A program made the position numbers and the translations under genes. From Polycyclovorans sp046565985 (GTDB lineage: Bacteria; Pseudomonadota; Gammaproteobacteria; Nevskiales; Nevskiaceae), in contig JBKHXN010000021.1 of NCBI GenBank assembly GCA_046565985.1, positions 1 to 53,324 of the forward strand: 53,324 nucleotides of DNA. The letters run 5' to 3'. This document shows, in pieces, positions 31,890 to 44,300 of this stretch (its first letter is position 1; each line of letters opens with the position of its first letter). The notes under the pieces are model-generated. The model saw only the letters and a program-made list of their open reading frames with translations. It made no database searches and was not told the origin of the DNA.

Positions 31890-32977
31890 GCGCGGCGCAT
31901 GTGGTGGTGGGGCTGTCCGGCGGCGTGGACTCAGCCGCCGGCGCCTGGCTGCTCCGGGAGCAGGGCTACCGCGTCTCGGGGCTGTTCATGGTCAACTGGA
32001 CCGAGGACGAGGCCGGTTACTGCAGCGCTGCGGAGGATTACCAGGACGCGCGGCGGGTCTGCGAGGAACTGGGGATTCCCCTGCATCGTGTGGATTTCTC
32101 GCAGACCTACCGCGAGCAGGTCTTTGCCCGCTTTCTGGCCGATTACGCCGCCGGCAAGACCCCCAACCCGGACGTGCTGTGCAACCGCGAGGTCAAGTTC
32201 CAGCCTTTCCGCGATTACGCGCTGCGGCTGGGGGCCGACTACATCGCCACCGGCCATTACGCGCGCATCGAGCACGCCGCAGACGGGCCGCGCCTGCTGC
32301 GCTCGGTCACCGAGGACAAGGACCAGACCTATTTCCTGGCAGCCGTGGCCCGCGAACAGCTGGAGCGCGTGCTGTTCCCGGTGGGCGCCTACACCAAGCC
32401 GCAGATTCGCGAGATCGCCCTGCGTGCCGGCCTGCCGGTGCACCGCAAGAAGGACTCCACCGGGATCTGCTTCATCGGCGAGCGCGAGTTCCGCGGCTTT
32501 CTCCAGCGGTATCTCAAACCTTCGCCCGGCCCCATCGTGGATACCGCCGGCACGCGTCTGGGCGAACACCCGGGACTGATGTACTTCACCCTGGGGCAGC
32601 GCCGCGGCCTGCAGATCGGCGGACGCCGGGACGCCCGCGAGGCGCCCTGGTACGTGGTGGCCAAGCAGCTGGAGCGCAATACCCTGGTGGTCTCGCAGGA
32701 CGCGGAAGATCCGCAGCTGATGAGCCGTGAATTGCGGACCGCCCCGTTCCACTGGATCCGCCGGCCGCAACCACTGCCCGGCAGCCTGCAGGCGCGCATC
32801 CGCCACCGCCAGCGGCTGCAGGACTGCCATATCGAGCCAGAGCCCGATGGCCGGGTGCGCGTGCACTTTGCCCAGGCCCAGCGCGCGGCGGCACCCGGCC
32901 AGTACTGCGTGCTCTATGACGGCGCCGAGTGCCTGGGCGGCGGCGAGATCGAACAGGTACGCAGCCAGGCCGGCTGA
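31886..32977 (+). CDS. mnmA: tRNA 2-thiouridylase MnmA
   Basis: It introduces the 2-thio group at the wobble uridine of Lys, Glu and Gln tRNAs. The 363-residue protein has the PP-loop SGGVDS near residue 11, the catalytic nucleophile Cys99 in NPDVLCN and the second active Cys195 in TGICFIG. The central DKDQTYFL and KKDSTG segments contact tRNA. It is the last gene of the gsp-nudJ-mnmA string, and a 102-bp gap then precedes acnA. Confidence 0.97.
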   Translation: MSAAHVVVGLSGGVDSAAGAWLLREQGYRVSGLFMVNWTEDEAGYCSAAEDYQDARRVCEELGIPLHRVDFSQTYREQVFARFLADYAAGKTPNPDVLCNREVKFQPFRDYALRLGADYIATGHYARIEHAADGPRLLRSVTEDKDQTYFLAAVAREQLERVLFPVGAYTKPQIREIALRAGLPVHRKKDSTGICFIGEREFRGFLQRYLKPSPGPIVDTAGTRLGEHPGLMYFTLGQRRGLQIGGRRDAREAPWYVVAKQLERNTLVVSQDAEDPQLMSRELRTAPFHWIRRPQPLPGSLQARIRHRQRLQDCHIEPEPDGRVRVHFAQAQRAAAPGQYCVLYDGAECLGGGEIEQVRSQAG

Positions 32978-33004
32978 ACGGCTGCTGCGGCGGCGCCTTG
33001 CCGC

Positions 33005-33010
33005 TATAAT
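33005..33010 (+). promoter_or_regulatory. Putative -10 box of acnA
   Basis: A perfect TATAAT lies 69 bp before the acnA start in the 102-bp gap after mnmA. The -35 region (around 32982) matches poorly, so an activator or an alternative sigma factor may assist. Confidence 0.42.
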
Positions 33011-33079
33011 TGCGCCCCTTTTTCCACGCGCCCCCACGGGCCGCGTCCAGCGGTCGCCATCCTCCAGGAGTCTCCCACC

Positions 33080-35743
<2,664 letters not shown>

Positions 35744-35761
35744 CAGCGGCATGGCAGGATC

Positions 35762-35788
35762 AACAGGGGCGCTAAGTGCGCCCCTGTT
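35762..35788 (+). terminator. Hairpin downstream of acnA
   Basis: Arms of 11 bp (35762-35772 and 35778-35788) pair perfectly around TAAGT. The following sequence has only scattered T residues, so termination may be partial and could allow readthrough into the SRPBCC gene. Confidence 0.6.
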
Positions 35789-35824
35789 CAGTTGGGTTCA
35801 GACCGTCAGGATGCAGGAGGCAAC

Positions 35825-36238
35825 ATGCCGCCCAGGATGCCGACACGCGTGGTCAGTGTGCTGATCCGGCGCCCCGCTGCGGAGGTCTATGCCTTTGCCT
35901 CCCAGCCGGAGCAGATGTGGCAGTGGGCCACCGGCCTGGGCGCCGGGCTGCGCGCCGTCGAGGACGGGGAATGGGAAGTGGATACGGCCGAGGGTCTGGC
36001 GCGCATCCGCTTCGCACCGCCCAATGACGAGGGCATCCTCGACCACGAGGTGCGTCTGGCCAGCGGCAAGCGGATCCAGGTGCCCCTGCGCATCGTGCCG
36101 CACCCAGAGGGCTGCGAGGTACGCCTCACCCTGTTCCGCACGCCGGGCATGAGCGCGCTGCAGTTCTCCGCCGACGCCGAGTGGGTGCTCAATGACCTCA
36201 CCACGCTCAAGCGGCTGATGGAGTCCGGCACCGACTGA
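35825..36238 (+). CDS. SRPBCC-fold protein (START-like)
   Basis: A 137-residue soluble protein with the helix-grip pattern: VVSVLIRRPAAEVYAFASQPEQMWQWATGL-like opening followed by paired strands and a C-terminal helix (NDLTTLKRLMES). Such folds bind hydrophobic ligands; nothing indicates which. The ATG at 35825 is set by AGGAGG about 6 nt upstream, discarding 11 earlier codons. It is convergent with a second SRPBCC gene only 8 bp away. Confidence 0.82.
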   Translation: MPPRMPTRVVSVLIRRPAAEVYAFASQPEQMWQWATGLGAGLRAVEDGEWEVDTAEGLARIRFAPPNDEGILDHEVRLASGKRIQVPLRIVPHPEGCEVRLTLFRTPGMSALQFSADAEWVLNDLTTLKRLMESGTD

Positions 36239-36246
36239 GCGCGGGA

Positions 36247-36717
36247 TCAGCCCTGCAGGATGCGGGCGCGCGTGGCCTCCAGGAAGCGGTCCACCAGGCT
36301 GGTGAACTTGCCCTGGATGAACGGCGGCGCCACCAGCCGGTACATCAGCGGCACCGGCACGTCGTACAGCTCGCCCTGGACCGCAAAGCTGATCTCGGTG
36401 CGGTCGCCCTGGCCGCGCAGGCGGAACTGGCCCTCGATGCGCGCGTTGCCCTGTCCGGGTATCGGCTGCCAGCTCAGCAGCCCCTGGCTCGGGTCCAGCG
36501 TATAGGCCGCACCGTAGCTGACCTCGTGGGCGATCTTCGCGAGGCGCGAGCCGATGGTTTCCATTTCCCACAGATAGCGGTTGGGCCCCAGCTTCTTCAG
36601 GCGCCGGAGCTTGGGAAAGCGCTGGATGGTGCCCTCCAGGTCTTCGAGCAGCGGCTGCACGCGCGCATAGGGTGCGGCCACGGTGAGGCTGCGGGCGATT
36701 TCAAGATTCACTTTCAC
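36247..36717 (-). CDS. SRPBCC-fold protein (CoxG / polyketide cyclase-like)
   Basis: The 156-residue protein has the START-like pattern ARSLTVAAPYARVQPLLEDL, a central RYLWEMETIG strand and a long C-terminal helix ending FLEATRARIL. The GTG start at 36715-36717 (VKVNLEIARSL) fits the fold and avoids overlap with the acyl-CoA synthetase; a 30-codon extension to 36807 is possible but low-complexity. No good ribosome site is seen, so the start is uncertain. It follows the synthetase after 31 bp on the same strand, hinting that it may bind an acyl ligand. Confidence 0.8.
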   Translation of the reverse strand: MKVNLEIARSLTVAAPYARVQPLLEDLEGTIQRFPKLRRLKKLGPNRYLWEMETIGSRLAKIAHEVSYGAAYTLDPSQGLLSWQPIPGQGNARIEGQFRLRGQGDRTEISFAVQGELYDVPVPLMYRLVAPPFIQGKFTSLVDRFLEATRARILQG

Positions 36718-36748
36718 GATGGGAGTCTCGGCAGGATCAATCGGGGAT

Positions 36749-38536
36749 TCAGAAGCGCCAGTCGCCGGCGAGGATGCGGGCATGGTGTTCCGGCTGGAGC
36801 GGCTCATAGCCGCGCTGGCCGCTGCTCAGCACATACAGCGGCTCCTGCACGCGAGCCGGGTCAAAGCCCTCACGCTTGAGCTCCACCTTGCGGTACTTGA
36901 AGGTGGAAGTGGTCTGCGGCTCGCGCTGCAGGCGCAGGAAGCAGGGCACGGCATAGGGCGGCAGCGACTCGCGCAGGAAAGCGGCCAGGCCGGCCGTGTC
37001 CAGCCCCGGGGTGCGCAGCGTCAGCGCCGCCATGCCGGCGCGGCCTTCCTGGCCCGGCACCGTCACGCCGTACACCACGGCCTGCTCCACGTCAGGATGG
37101 CGGGTCAGCACCGCCTCGACCTCGGAGGTGGCGACGTTCTCGCCCTTCCAGCGAAAGGTGTCGCCCACGCGATCCACGAACTGGATGTGACGGTATCCCT
37201 GGTCGCGCACCAGGTCGCCGGTATTGAACCAGCAGTCGCCCGGCGTGAAGACATCCCGCAGCAGCTTGGCCTCGCTGGCGCGGCGGTCGGTGTAGCCGTC
37301 GAAGGGGGTACGTTCGCTGACCTCGGTGATCAGCAGCCCCACCTCGCCGGGCCTGACTTTCTGCAACCGGCCACGGGCATCGGGCAGCGGCTGTTCCTGC
37401 TCGGGATCAAAGGCCACCACGGCGAACGGCATGGGGCAGAAGCCGGCAGTGCGCGACAGGCCGAAGCCGTTGACGAAAGCCAGATTGGCCTCGCTGGCGC
37501 CGTAGAACTCGCTGATGTGCTCGATGCCGAAGCGGCTCTGGAATGTCTCCCAGATCTCCGGGCGCAGGCCGTTGCCGATCATGCTGTGCACCCCGTGCCG
37601 GCGGTCGTCCGCGCTGGGCGGCTGGTTGATCAGGTAGCGGCAGAGCTCGCCGATGTAGCAGAAGCTGGTCGCGCCCTGTGCGCGGATGTCCTGCCAGAAA
37701 CCGCTGGCACTGAAACGCCGTGCCAGGGCCAGCGTGGCGCCCGCGCCGAGCACCGCGCCCCAGCTCACCGTGAGCGCGTTGTTGTGATAGAGCGGCAGCG
37801 GGCAATAGAGCACGTCCTGCGGCGTCAGCCGCAGACCCATCATCCCCAGCCCGGCCATGCCCCGCAGCCAGCGGTAATGCGTCATCACCGAGGCCTTGGG
37901 CAGGCCGGTGGTGCCGGAGGTGAAAATATAGAAACAGGGCTGGCGCGCCAGCACGCTCTGGGTCTCCGGCGGATCGGCCGCCGGCTGGCGCTGCGCCAGA
38001 TCGCGCAGCGCTTGCCAGCCTGGCGGGCAGCCGCCCTCCCCGTCCCAGAGCCGGGCGGGGATATCCGCGATCGGCACCGTCTCCAGCGCCGGCAGGCACT
38101 CCGCGCCCGCCACCAGGCAGCGCGGCGTGCCCAGCTGCAGACTGTGCTGCAGGGCGGCGCCCCGCTGCTGGTGATTGAGCATCACCGCAACCGCCCCGAG
38201 CTTGACGGTGGCCGCGACCAGGGCCAGCACCTCGGCACGGTTTTCCATCAGGATGGCCACGCGCTCGCCCGGGCCCACGCCCTGCAGGCGCAGCACCGCG
38301 CTGAGCCGGTTGGCCCAGGCGTTGAACTCGGCGTAGGTCCAGCTGCGGTCCTCGAAGCGCAGCGCGATCTGCTGCGGCTGCTCCCGTGCACGCATCTCCA
38401 GCAGCAGGCCCAGCGAACAGGCGCTGTCGGGCTTGATCCGGGCCAGGTGCCAGAGACCGCGCAGGAACGGGCCGGTCTGCGGCAGGCGCCGCCAGGCGCC
38501 CTGCAGCAGATCACGGAACCGGACTTGATCGCTCAT
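36749..38536 (-). CDS. Long-chain acyl-CoA synthetase (FATP / FadD6 type)
   Basis: It activates fatty acids to acyl-CoA through an acyl-adenylate. The 595 residues include the AMP-binding loop IFTSGTTGLPKAS (204-216), YGASEANLAFVN, GDLVRDQGYRHIQFVDRVGDTFRWKGENVA as the hinge and adenylate segment (shown in parts), and a C-terminal TSTFKYRKVEL with the catalytic lysine. HNNALTVSWGA fits the FATP-like subgroup. The GGGAG ribosome site is about 7 nt before the ATG. It is divergent from the GST over a 71-bp AT-rich gap. Substrate range cannot be told. Confidence 0.92.
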   Translation of the reverse strand: MSDQVRFRDLLQGAWRRLPQTGPFLRGLWHLARIKPDSACSLGLLLEMRAREQPQQIALRFEDRSWTYAEFNAWANRLSAVLRLQGVGPGERVAILMENRAEVLALVAATVKLGAVAVMLNHQQRGAALQHSLQLGTPRCLVAGAECLPALETVPIADIPARLWDGEGGCPPGWQALRDLAQRQPAADPPETQSVLARQPCFYIFTSGTTGLPKASVMTHYRWLRGMAGLGMMGLRLTPQDVLYCPLPLYHNNALTVSWGAVLGAGATLALARRFSASGFWQDIRAQGATSFCYIGELCRYLINQPPSADDRRHGVHSMIGNGLRPEIWETFQSRFGIEHISEFYGASEANLAFVNGFGLSRTAGFCPMPFAVVAFDPEQEQPLPDARGRLQKVRPGEVGLLITEVSERTPFDGYTDRRASEAKLLRDVFTPGDCWFNTGDLVRDQGYRHIQFVDRVGDTFRWKGENVATSEVEAVLTRHPDVEQAVVYGVTVPGQEGRAGMAALTLRTPGLDTAGLAAFLRESLPPYAVPCFLRLQREPQTTSTFKYRKVELKREGFDPARVQEPLYVLSSGQRGYEPLQPEHHARILAGDWRF

Positions 38537-38607
38537 GGTGCGCTCCCGCGCTCATTTTGGATATAAAATAACCACAACCCCGCCGCCTTTACTGCCCGCA
38601 GCCTGAC

Positions 38608-39354
38608 ATGTTGCGCCTGTACACTTTTTCCATGTCCCACTTCAGCGAGAAGATCCGCTGGGCACTGGACTACGCCGGCCTGGCCTATCAGGAAGTGCGC
38701 TGGACCCCGACCCTTCACCTGGTTCCGGCGCTGCTGAAGGGCCGCAAGGGCACCACAGTCCCGATTCTGCAAACTCCCCAGGGTTACGTACAGGACTCGA
38801 CCGCCATCCTGCTGTGGCTGGAACGCAACTGCGCGCCTTTCCCGCTGATCCCGGCGGATGGCGTGCTGCGCAAGCGCGCACTGCACTGGGAATCGCACAT
38901 GGATCGGCTGGGAGTGCACGTGGTACGCCTGGCCTATGCCCACGCGTTTGGCCATCCGGATTACGTCAGGCGCCTGTGGACGCTCGACGCCAGCCCGGCA
39001 CAGAAGCTGCTGGTGCGCGGCAGTTACCCGCTGTCGCGCCGCGCGTTCGCCCGGCATCTGAACCTCTCGGACGCCGCGGTGCAGGCCTCGACGAGGAAAA
39101 TCAGCCAGGGGCTGGCCGCGCTGCAGACCCAGCTCCAGCGCGGCGGGCCTTACCTGTTCGGCCCGCAGTTCGGCGTGGCCGAGCTGAGCACCGCGGCCCT
39201 GCTCGCACCCCTGGCCTGCCCGCCGGAACACCCGGTCTATGGCCGTGCCGAGCACCGGCAGGTCCTCGCCCCCCTGCTGGACCGCTGGGACCAGCACCCG
39301 GGCATGCACTGGGTGCGCCGCATGTACCGCGAACACCGCCGGGCCAGAGCCTGA
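38608..39354 (+). CDS. Glutathione S-transferase family protein
   Basis: A 248-residue two-domain GST. The N-terminal thioredoxin-like half has LYTFSMSHFSEKIRWALD with a serine or cysteine-free active region, and VPILQTPQGYVQDSTAILLWLE with the gamma-glutamyl-binding DST/Asp-Ser motif. The C-terminal half is all-helical. The physiological role is unknown. The upstream region contains overlapping TATAAA/TAAAAT hexamers (38562-38569) but no clear -35. Confidence 0.85.
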   Translation: MLRLYTFSMSHFSEKIRWALDYAGLAYQEVRWTPTLHLVPALLKGRKGTTVPILQTPQGYVQDSTAILLWLERNCAPFPLIPADGVLRKRALHWESHMDRLGVHVVRLAYAHAFGHPDYVRRLWTLDASPAQKLLVRGSYPLSRRAFARHLNLSDAAVQASTRKISQGLAALQTQLQRGGPYLFGPQFGVAELSTAALLAPLACPPEHPVYGRAEHRQVLAPLLDRWDQHPGMHWVRRMYREHRRARA

Positions 39355-39412
39355 ATCTTCCAGTCTCCTGCATCCGCAAACGGCGCGGGTGCGTACGCCG
39401 GATAATTCCTCA

Positions 39413-39441
39413 GTGACAGATGATTCAGGCTGCCCTAGATT
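39413..39441 (+). promoter_or_regulatory. Putative sigma-70 promoter of the S8 protease
   Basis: GTGACA (39413-39418) and TAGATT (39436-39441) are 17 nt apart. The -35 matches five of six and the -10 four of six consensus positions. The leader would be about 60 nt. The rest of this 152-bp gap shows no further structure that I can support. Confidence 0.48.
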
Positions 39442-39506
39442 CTCACTGCAACCGCTGTGTGCCCCATCTTTTCAACGTCTCATGCCGCCGGCTGAATGGA
39501 GTTGCC

Positions 39507-42500
39507 ATGCGTACCTTCCTGATGATTGCGGCCAGTGCCGCGACGGTTTTCCTGCTCGGTCTGTCAGTGGCCGTACCTGCGGTACACGCCACCGCCACGC
39601 CTGATCTGCGCGCGCCCTACAAGGCGCGCATACAGGCTGATTTTGAACAGCGACTGCGAGCACGGGCGCCTGCGGAACTTGAAGGCGCCTTCGTACATTT
39701 CCGCAGCACACAGCCGGGGGATCAACAGGCCCTGCTCAAGGCCCACGGGCTGGAATTGGTGAGCAGCTACCTGCCCTACGCCCCGGCCGCATTTGCGGTC
39801 GGGCCGGTGAGCGGCCTGCTGGGCCTCCTGGCCGACCCGGGCGTGAGCTACCTGGAAGAAAACCGGCAACTGCAGTACCTGGGCGATACCGGACCCTGGG
39901 CCACACGCCTGCGCGCCGCGCAGGAGGCGGTGGCCGGCGGCCCCTACCTCGCCCCGGACGGTCTGAGCCCGCTCAGCGGCGCGGGTGTGGCCATCGCCGT
40001 GGTGGATTCCGGTCTCAACGGCCTGCACCCCGATTTTGCCGGGCGTGTGGACCGCAACTACAAGGTCCTGTGCACCACCCCGGGCCTGATCAACACCACT
40101 ACGGGGGTCTGTTTTGGCGACAGCCTCGCTCCGGGCATGGGCATCGTGATCCAGGACCTGGGACCCAACTCCAACACCGACAACACCGGCGGCCACGGCA
40201 CCCACGTCACCGGCATAGCCGCCGGCAGCGGCGCGGCCTCCACCGGCCCCTACCCGGTCGCGGCAGCGGCGCCCAGGGTGCGGGGCACCTTCACCGGCGC
40301 GGCGCCGGGCGCGCGCATCGTGGCCTATGGGGCCGGCGAAACCCTGCTGGTGCTGACGGCGGCCGAGTCCTTCAAGCACATCCTCGACAATTACGACGAC
40401 CCGGCGGTGTTCCCCACCCGCATCCGCGCCATCAACAATTCCTACGGCGATGCTGCCGGCACGCCACATGACCCGCAGGACATCAGCAGCCGGCTCGGCC
40501 AGGCGCTGGTGGCCAAGGGCGTGGCCGTGGTCTACGCCGCCGGCAATGGCGACGCCAACGGCAACGGCGGCAACGGCACGGCCGACCGCACCTCGTCCTT
40601 CTGCAAGGACCCGACCCCCGGCATCATCTGCGTGGCCAACTACAACGACGCCAACACCGGCAACGTGGACAACATCCTGGCGCCCTCCTCCAGCCGTGGT
40701 GTCAGGACCGATCTGACGAGCTATCCCGACATCGCCGCACCCGGAACCTCCATCACCGCCAGCTGCACCCAGCCGCTGCCGGGGCAGACGGTATGCACCA
40801 ATGCCGAGCGGCGTTGGCAGCCGCACTACGGCACCATCAGCGGCACCTCCATGGCCACTCCGCACGTGGTGGGTGCGCTGGCGCTGCTGTTCGAAGCCAG
40901 GCCCGATCTCAGCCCGGCCGCCGCCGAGGTGCTGATCCAGAACACCGCGCGCAAGGTCCGGCCTGCAGAAAATCCTTACGAGCCAGACCCCCAGAACCCG
41001 GGTGCCACGGTGCACTTCGGATTCGGCGCCGGCCTGCTGAATGTGCAGGCGGCGCTCGACGCGCTGGGAATTGCCTCGGCCGGGCCCACCGGCGGCGAGC
41101 CCGCGATCACCATCACGGCGCCGATGACCGACGCCGTCTTCGACGGCTCCGTGCCGATCGAGGTCGCCGGGACCTTCCAGACCGGCGCCGGCACGGCGAC
41201 CAGCCCGCCATCGCAAGTGATCTTCGACGGCGACGTGGACAACCGGATTCCCGGCGCGGCCGATATCGTCAGCCTGAGCGTGGAGGAAACCCCGGCGGGT
41301 ACCGAAACCCCGGGCCTGCGCTACACCCTGACCCTGCGCGGGACAGACTTTCCGCCCACGGGTACGGTGGAGTGGCAGCTGTCGCAGAACGTCAACGGCA
41401 GGCCCTTCCTCAGCATCCTCAGCGCGACTGCGGCTGCGGTGACGCCCTCCGCCAGTGCCACCAGCACCGCGAAACCCACGGAAGCGGTACGCGACGGGAC
41501 GGTGGTGAATTTCTTCATCCCCTTTGCCAATCTGGGCGAGCCCCCGGCCGGGGCCATCGCGCACAACGTCTTCACCAACAGCTTTGCCGGCCTGCTGGTG
41601 GATACCGCACCCGGCAACACCGCCAATCTGGGGCTGGACCGCAACACCCAGCCGATGTTCGGCCGGCCCTACACCATCCTGCGTCCCGAACAGGCCGTGC
41701 TGCCCTCGGCCCAGGTCCGTGTCAGCGTGAACAACGGCCCGGAAGAGGTCGCCAGCATCAACGGCGAAGGTCCCGGCTTCAGCTGGAACATCACTGCGCT
41801 GGATGCCGCCAGCCTGGGCAATGGCCAGCATCTGGTCAGCGCCAGGCTGCTGCTGGACGGAGCGCCCGCCGCCCAGACCAGCACCCGCTTCGAAGTGGCG
41901 CTGGCCGACGAAGTCGAACCCGGTGACATCAACGCCGTGCTCAGCAGCGACAGCACCGGCGGCAAGGTACCGGCCACGGTGAATTTCGACGCCTCCGCCT
42001 CGCGCTATGCGGACGGCAGCGCGCTGGTGCAGCCGCAGTACACCTTCGTGTTCGGCGACGGTGAGCGCCTGGGCCCACAGCCCGAGCCCACTGCCGCCTA
42101 TACCTACGAGACGGCCGGACGCTTCAGCGCCTATGTGATCGTCACCGATCGCAACGGCGGCGGCCAGGTCAGTGAATCCAACCGCATCCAGATCGACACC
42201 ACCGTGGAGATCAACGTCACCCCCGGCAACGAAACGGTGGCGCAGCTGCGCGTGATCGGCCCCCGCTCCGGTCCCGTGCCGCTGCAGGTGACGTTCGACG
42301 GCTCCGACTCCTTCGCCCGCGACGGCGAGGAGATCGTCCGCTACACCTTCGACTTCGGCGACGGCTCGCCGCTGGTCAGCGGAACGGCCGCCACGGTCCG
42401 GCATACCTACACCGTTCCCGGCCGCTACGAGCCCACGCTCACGGTCACCGACAGCGCAGACCAGACCGCCACGGCCAAGGCCTCGGTCCAGATCAACCCG

Positions 42501-42620
42501 GACAACACCACGCCCGGCGCCCTGCCGGCGCCAGGCCGCCGTGGCAGCGGCGCCCTGGGGCTGTGGCTGTTGCTGCCGCTGCTGGCGGTGGCTGTCGGCC
42601 GGCGCAGGCGGCGTCGCTAG
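39507..42620 (+). CDS. Secreted S8 subtilisin-like protease with two PKD domains and GlyGly-CTERM-like tail
   Basis: This 1037-residue exported protease has a signal peptide (1-28, ending AVHA) and an I9-like propeptide (about 58-125). The subtilisin domain has Asp167 (AVVDSGLN), His230 (GGHGTHVTG), oxyanion Asn347 (AAGNG) and Ser448 (SGTSMATPH), so the active site is complete. An unfamiliar beta-rich region spans about 530-800. Two PKD-like domains follow (about 806-898 and 912-996), with FVFGDG and FDFGDG. The tail is GSGALG, a hydrophobic helix and six Arg, as in rhombosortase substrates. The ATG at 39507 has GGAG about 5 nt upstream and begins the signal peptide; 29 earlier codons are discarded. 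T2SS export is inferred. Confidence 0.93.
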   Translation: MRTFLMIAASAATVFLLGLSVAVPAVHATATPDLRAPYKARIQADFEQRLRARAPAELEGAFVHFRSTQPGDQQALLKAHGLELVSSYLPYAPAAFAVGPVSGLLGLLADPGVSYLEENRQLQYLGDTGPWATRLRAAQEAVAGGPYLAPDGLSPLSGAGVAIAVVDSGLNGLHPDFAGRVDRNYKVLCTTPGLINTTTGVCFGDSLAPGMGIVIQDLGPNSNTDNTGGHGTHVTGIAAGSGAASTGPYPVAAAAPRVRGTFTGAAPGARIVAYGAGETLLVLTAAESFKHILDNYDDPAVFPTRIRAINNSYGDAAGTPHDPQDISSRLGQALVAKGVAVVYAAGNGDANGNGGNGTADRTSSFCKDPTPGIICVANYNDANTGNVDNILAPSSSRGVRTDLTSYPDIAAPGTSITASCTQPLPGQTVCTNAERRWQPHYGTISGTSMATPHVVGALALLFEARPDLSPAAAEVLIQNTARKVRPAENPYEPDPQNPGATVHFGFGAGLLNVQAALDALGIASAGPTGGEPAITITAPMTDAVFDGSVPIEVAGTFQTGAGTATSPPSQVIFDGDVDNRIPGAADIVSLSVEETPAGTETPGLRYTLTLRGTDFPPTGTVEWQLSQNVNGRPFLSILSATAAAVTPSASATSTAKPTEAVRDGTVVNFFIPFANLGEPPAGAIAHNVFTNSFAGLLVDTAPGNTANLGLDRNTQPMFGRPYTILRPEQAVLPSAQVRVSVNNGPEEVASINGEGPGFSWNITALDAASLGNGQHLVSARLLLDGAPAAQTSTRFEVALADEVEPGDINAVLSSDSTGGKVPATVNFDASASRYADGSALVQPQYTFVFGDGERLGPQPEPTAAYTYETAGRFSAYVIVTDRNGGGQVSESNRIQIDTTVEINVTPGNETVAQLRVIGPRSGPVPLQVTFDGSDSFARDGEEIVRYTFDFGDGSPLVSGTAATVRHTYTVPGRYEPTLTVTDSADQTATAKASVQINPDNTTPGALPAPGRRGSGALGLWLLLPLLAVAVGRRRRRR
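42525..42617 (+). other. GlyGly-CTERM-like sorting signal of the S8 protease
   Basis: Residues 1007-1037 consist of a Pro/Arg-Gly spacer, GSGALG, a 16-residue hydrophobic helix (LWLLLPLLAVAVG) and RRRRRR. The order matches the tripartite GlyGly-CTERM signal, though the motif reads Gly-Ser-Gly rather than Gly-Gly. Confidence 0.75.
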
Positions 42621-42628
42621 ACTGCCTC

Positions 42629-42656
42629 ACGGCCAGCGCCGCGGGGCGCTGGCCGT
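42629..42656 (+). terminator. Strong hairpin after the S8 protease (no T-run)
   Basis: A perfect 12-bp stem (42629-42640 with 42645-42656) and the loop GCGG lie 9 bp after the stop. It is not followed by T residues, so it is a weak candidate for intrinsic termination and may instead protect the mRNA 3' end. Confidence 0.5.
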
Positions 42657-42711
42657 CGCCGCGGGCGGGGATGCTCTAAAATCACGGGCTCAGAGTCAGC
42701 CCCGGGTTCCC

Positions 42712-43704
<993 letters not shown>

Positions 43705-43724
43705 ACCCTGCAGGAGCATCCACC

Positions 43725-44297
43725 ATGAAAACCCTGCATTCCTTCCTGTTCACACTGCTACTGGGACTCACCATGACCACCGCACACGCCGAAGCACCCG
43801 TCCGCATCCTGCTGGAAACCAGCCTGGGCAACATCACCCTGGAACTGGACGCCGAGAAAGCGCCGAAAACCGTCGCCAATTTCGTGCAGTACGTGGACGA
43901 TGGCCACTACAATGGCCTGGCGTTTCATCGCGTGATTCCCGATTTCATGATCCAGGGCGGCGGCTATGACGCCCAGTACCGCGAGCGCAAGACCCGTGCG
44001 CCGGTACAGAACGAGGCGGCCAATGGCCTGACCAATGTGCGCGGCAGCGTGGCCATGGCCCGTACGCCGGATCCGCATTCGGCCAGCGCGCAGTTCTTCA
44101 TCAACCATGCGGACAATGCCTTTCTCAATTACCCGGGCCAGGACGGCTGGGGCTACGCGGTCTTTGGCCGTGTGGTGGATGGCATGGACGTGGTGGACCA
44201 GATCGCCAGCACGCCTACCGGGCGCATCCCGCCCTTCGGCCGCGACGTGCCGGTCACGCCGGTGCTGATCCTCAAGGCGCAGCGCCTGCCGCACTGA
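43725..44297 (+). CDS. ppiA: Periplasmic cyclophilin (PpiA-like)
   Basis: A peptidyl-prolyl isomerase with a signal peptide (1-22, ending TAHA), so it works in the periplasm. Of 190 residues, FHRVIPDFMIQGG, SVAMARTPDPHSASAQFFIN and AVFGRVVDGMDVVD are standard cyclophilin motifs; the active Arg in FHRV is present. It lies 20 bp after dusA and 3 bp before lpxH. The nearby order cyclophilin-lpxH is also known in Pseudomonas, where the isomerase is cytoplasmic PpiB. Confidence 0.93.
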   Translation: MKTLHSFLFTLLLGLTMTTAHAEAPVRILLETSLGNITLELDAEKAPKTVANFVQYVDDGHYNGLAFHRVIPDFMIQGGGYDAQYRERKTRAPVQNEAANGLTNVRGSVAMARTPDPHSASAQFFINHADNAFLNYPGQDGWGYAVFGRVVDGMDVVDQIASTPTGRIPPFGRDVPVTPVLILKAQRLPH

Positions 44298-44300
44298 TCC

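Noticed and set aside
39564..42404. A 946-codon open frame antisense to the S8 protease
   Set aside because: The plus-strand frame has signal peptide, catalytic triad and sorting tail; the antisense has none of these.
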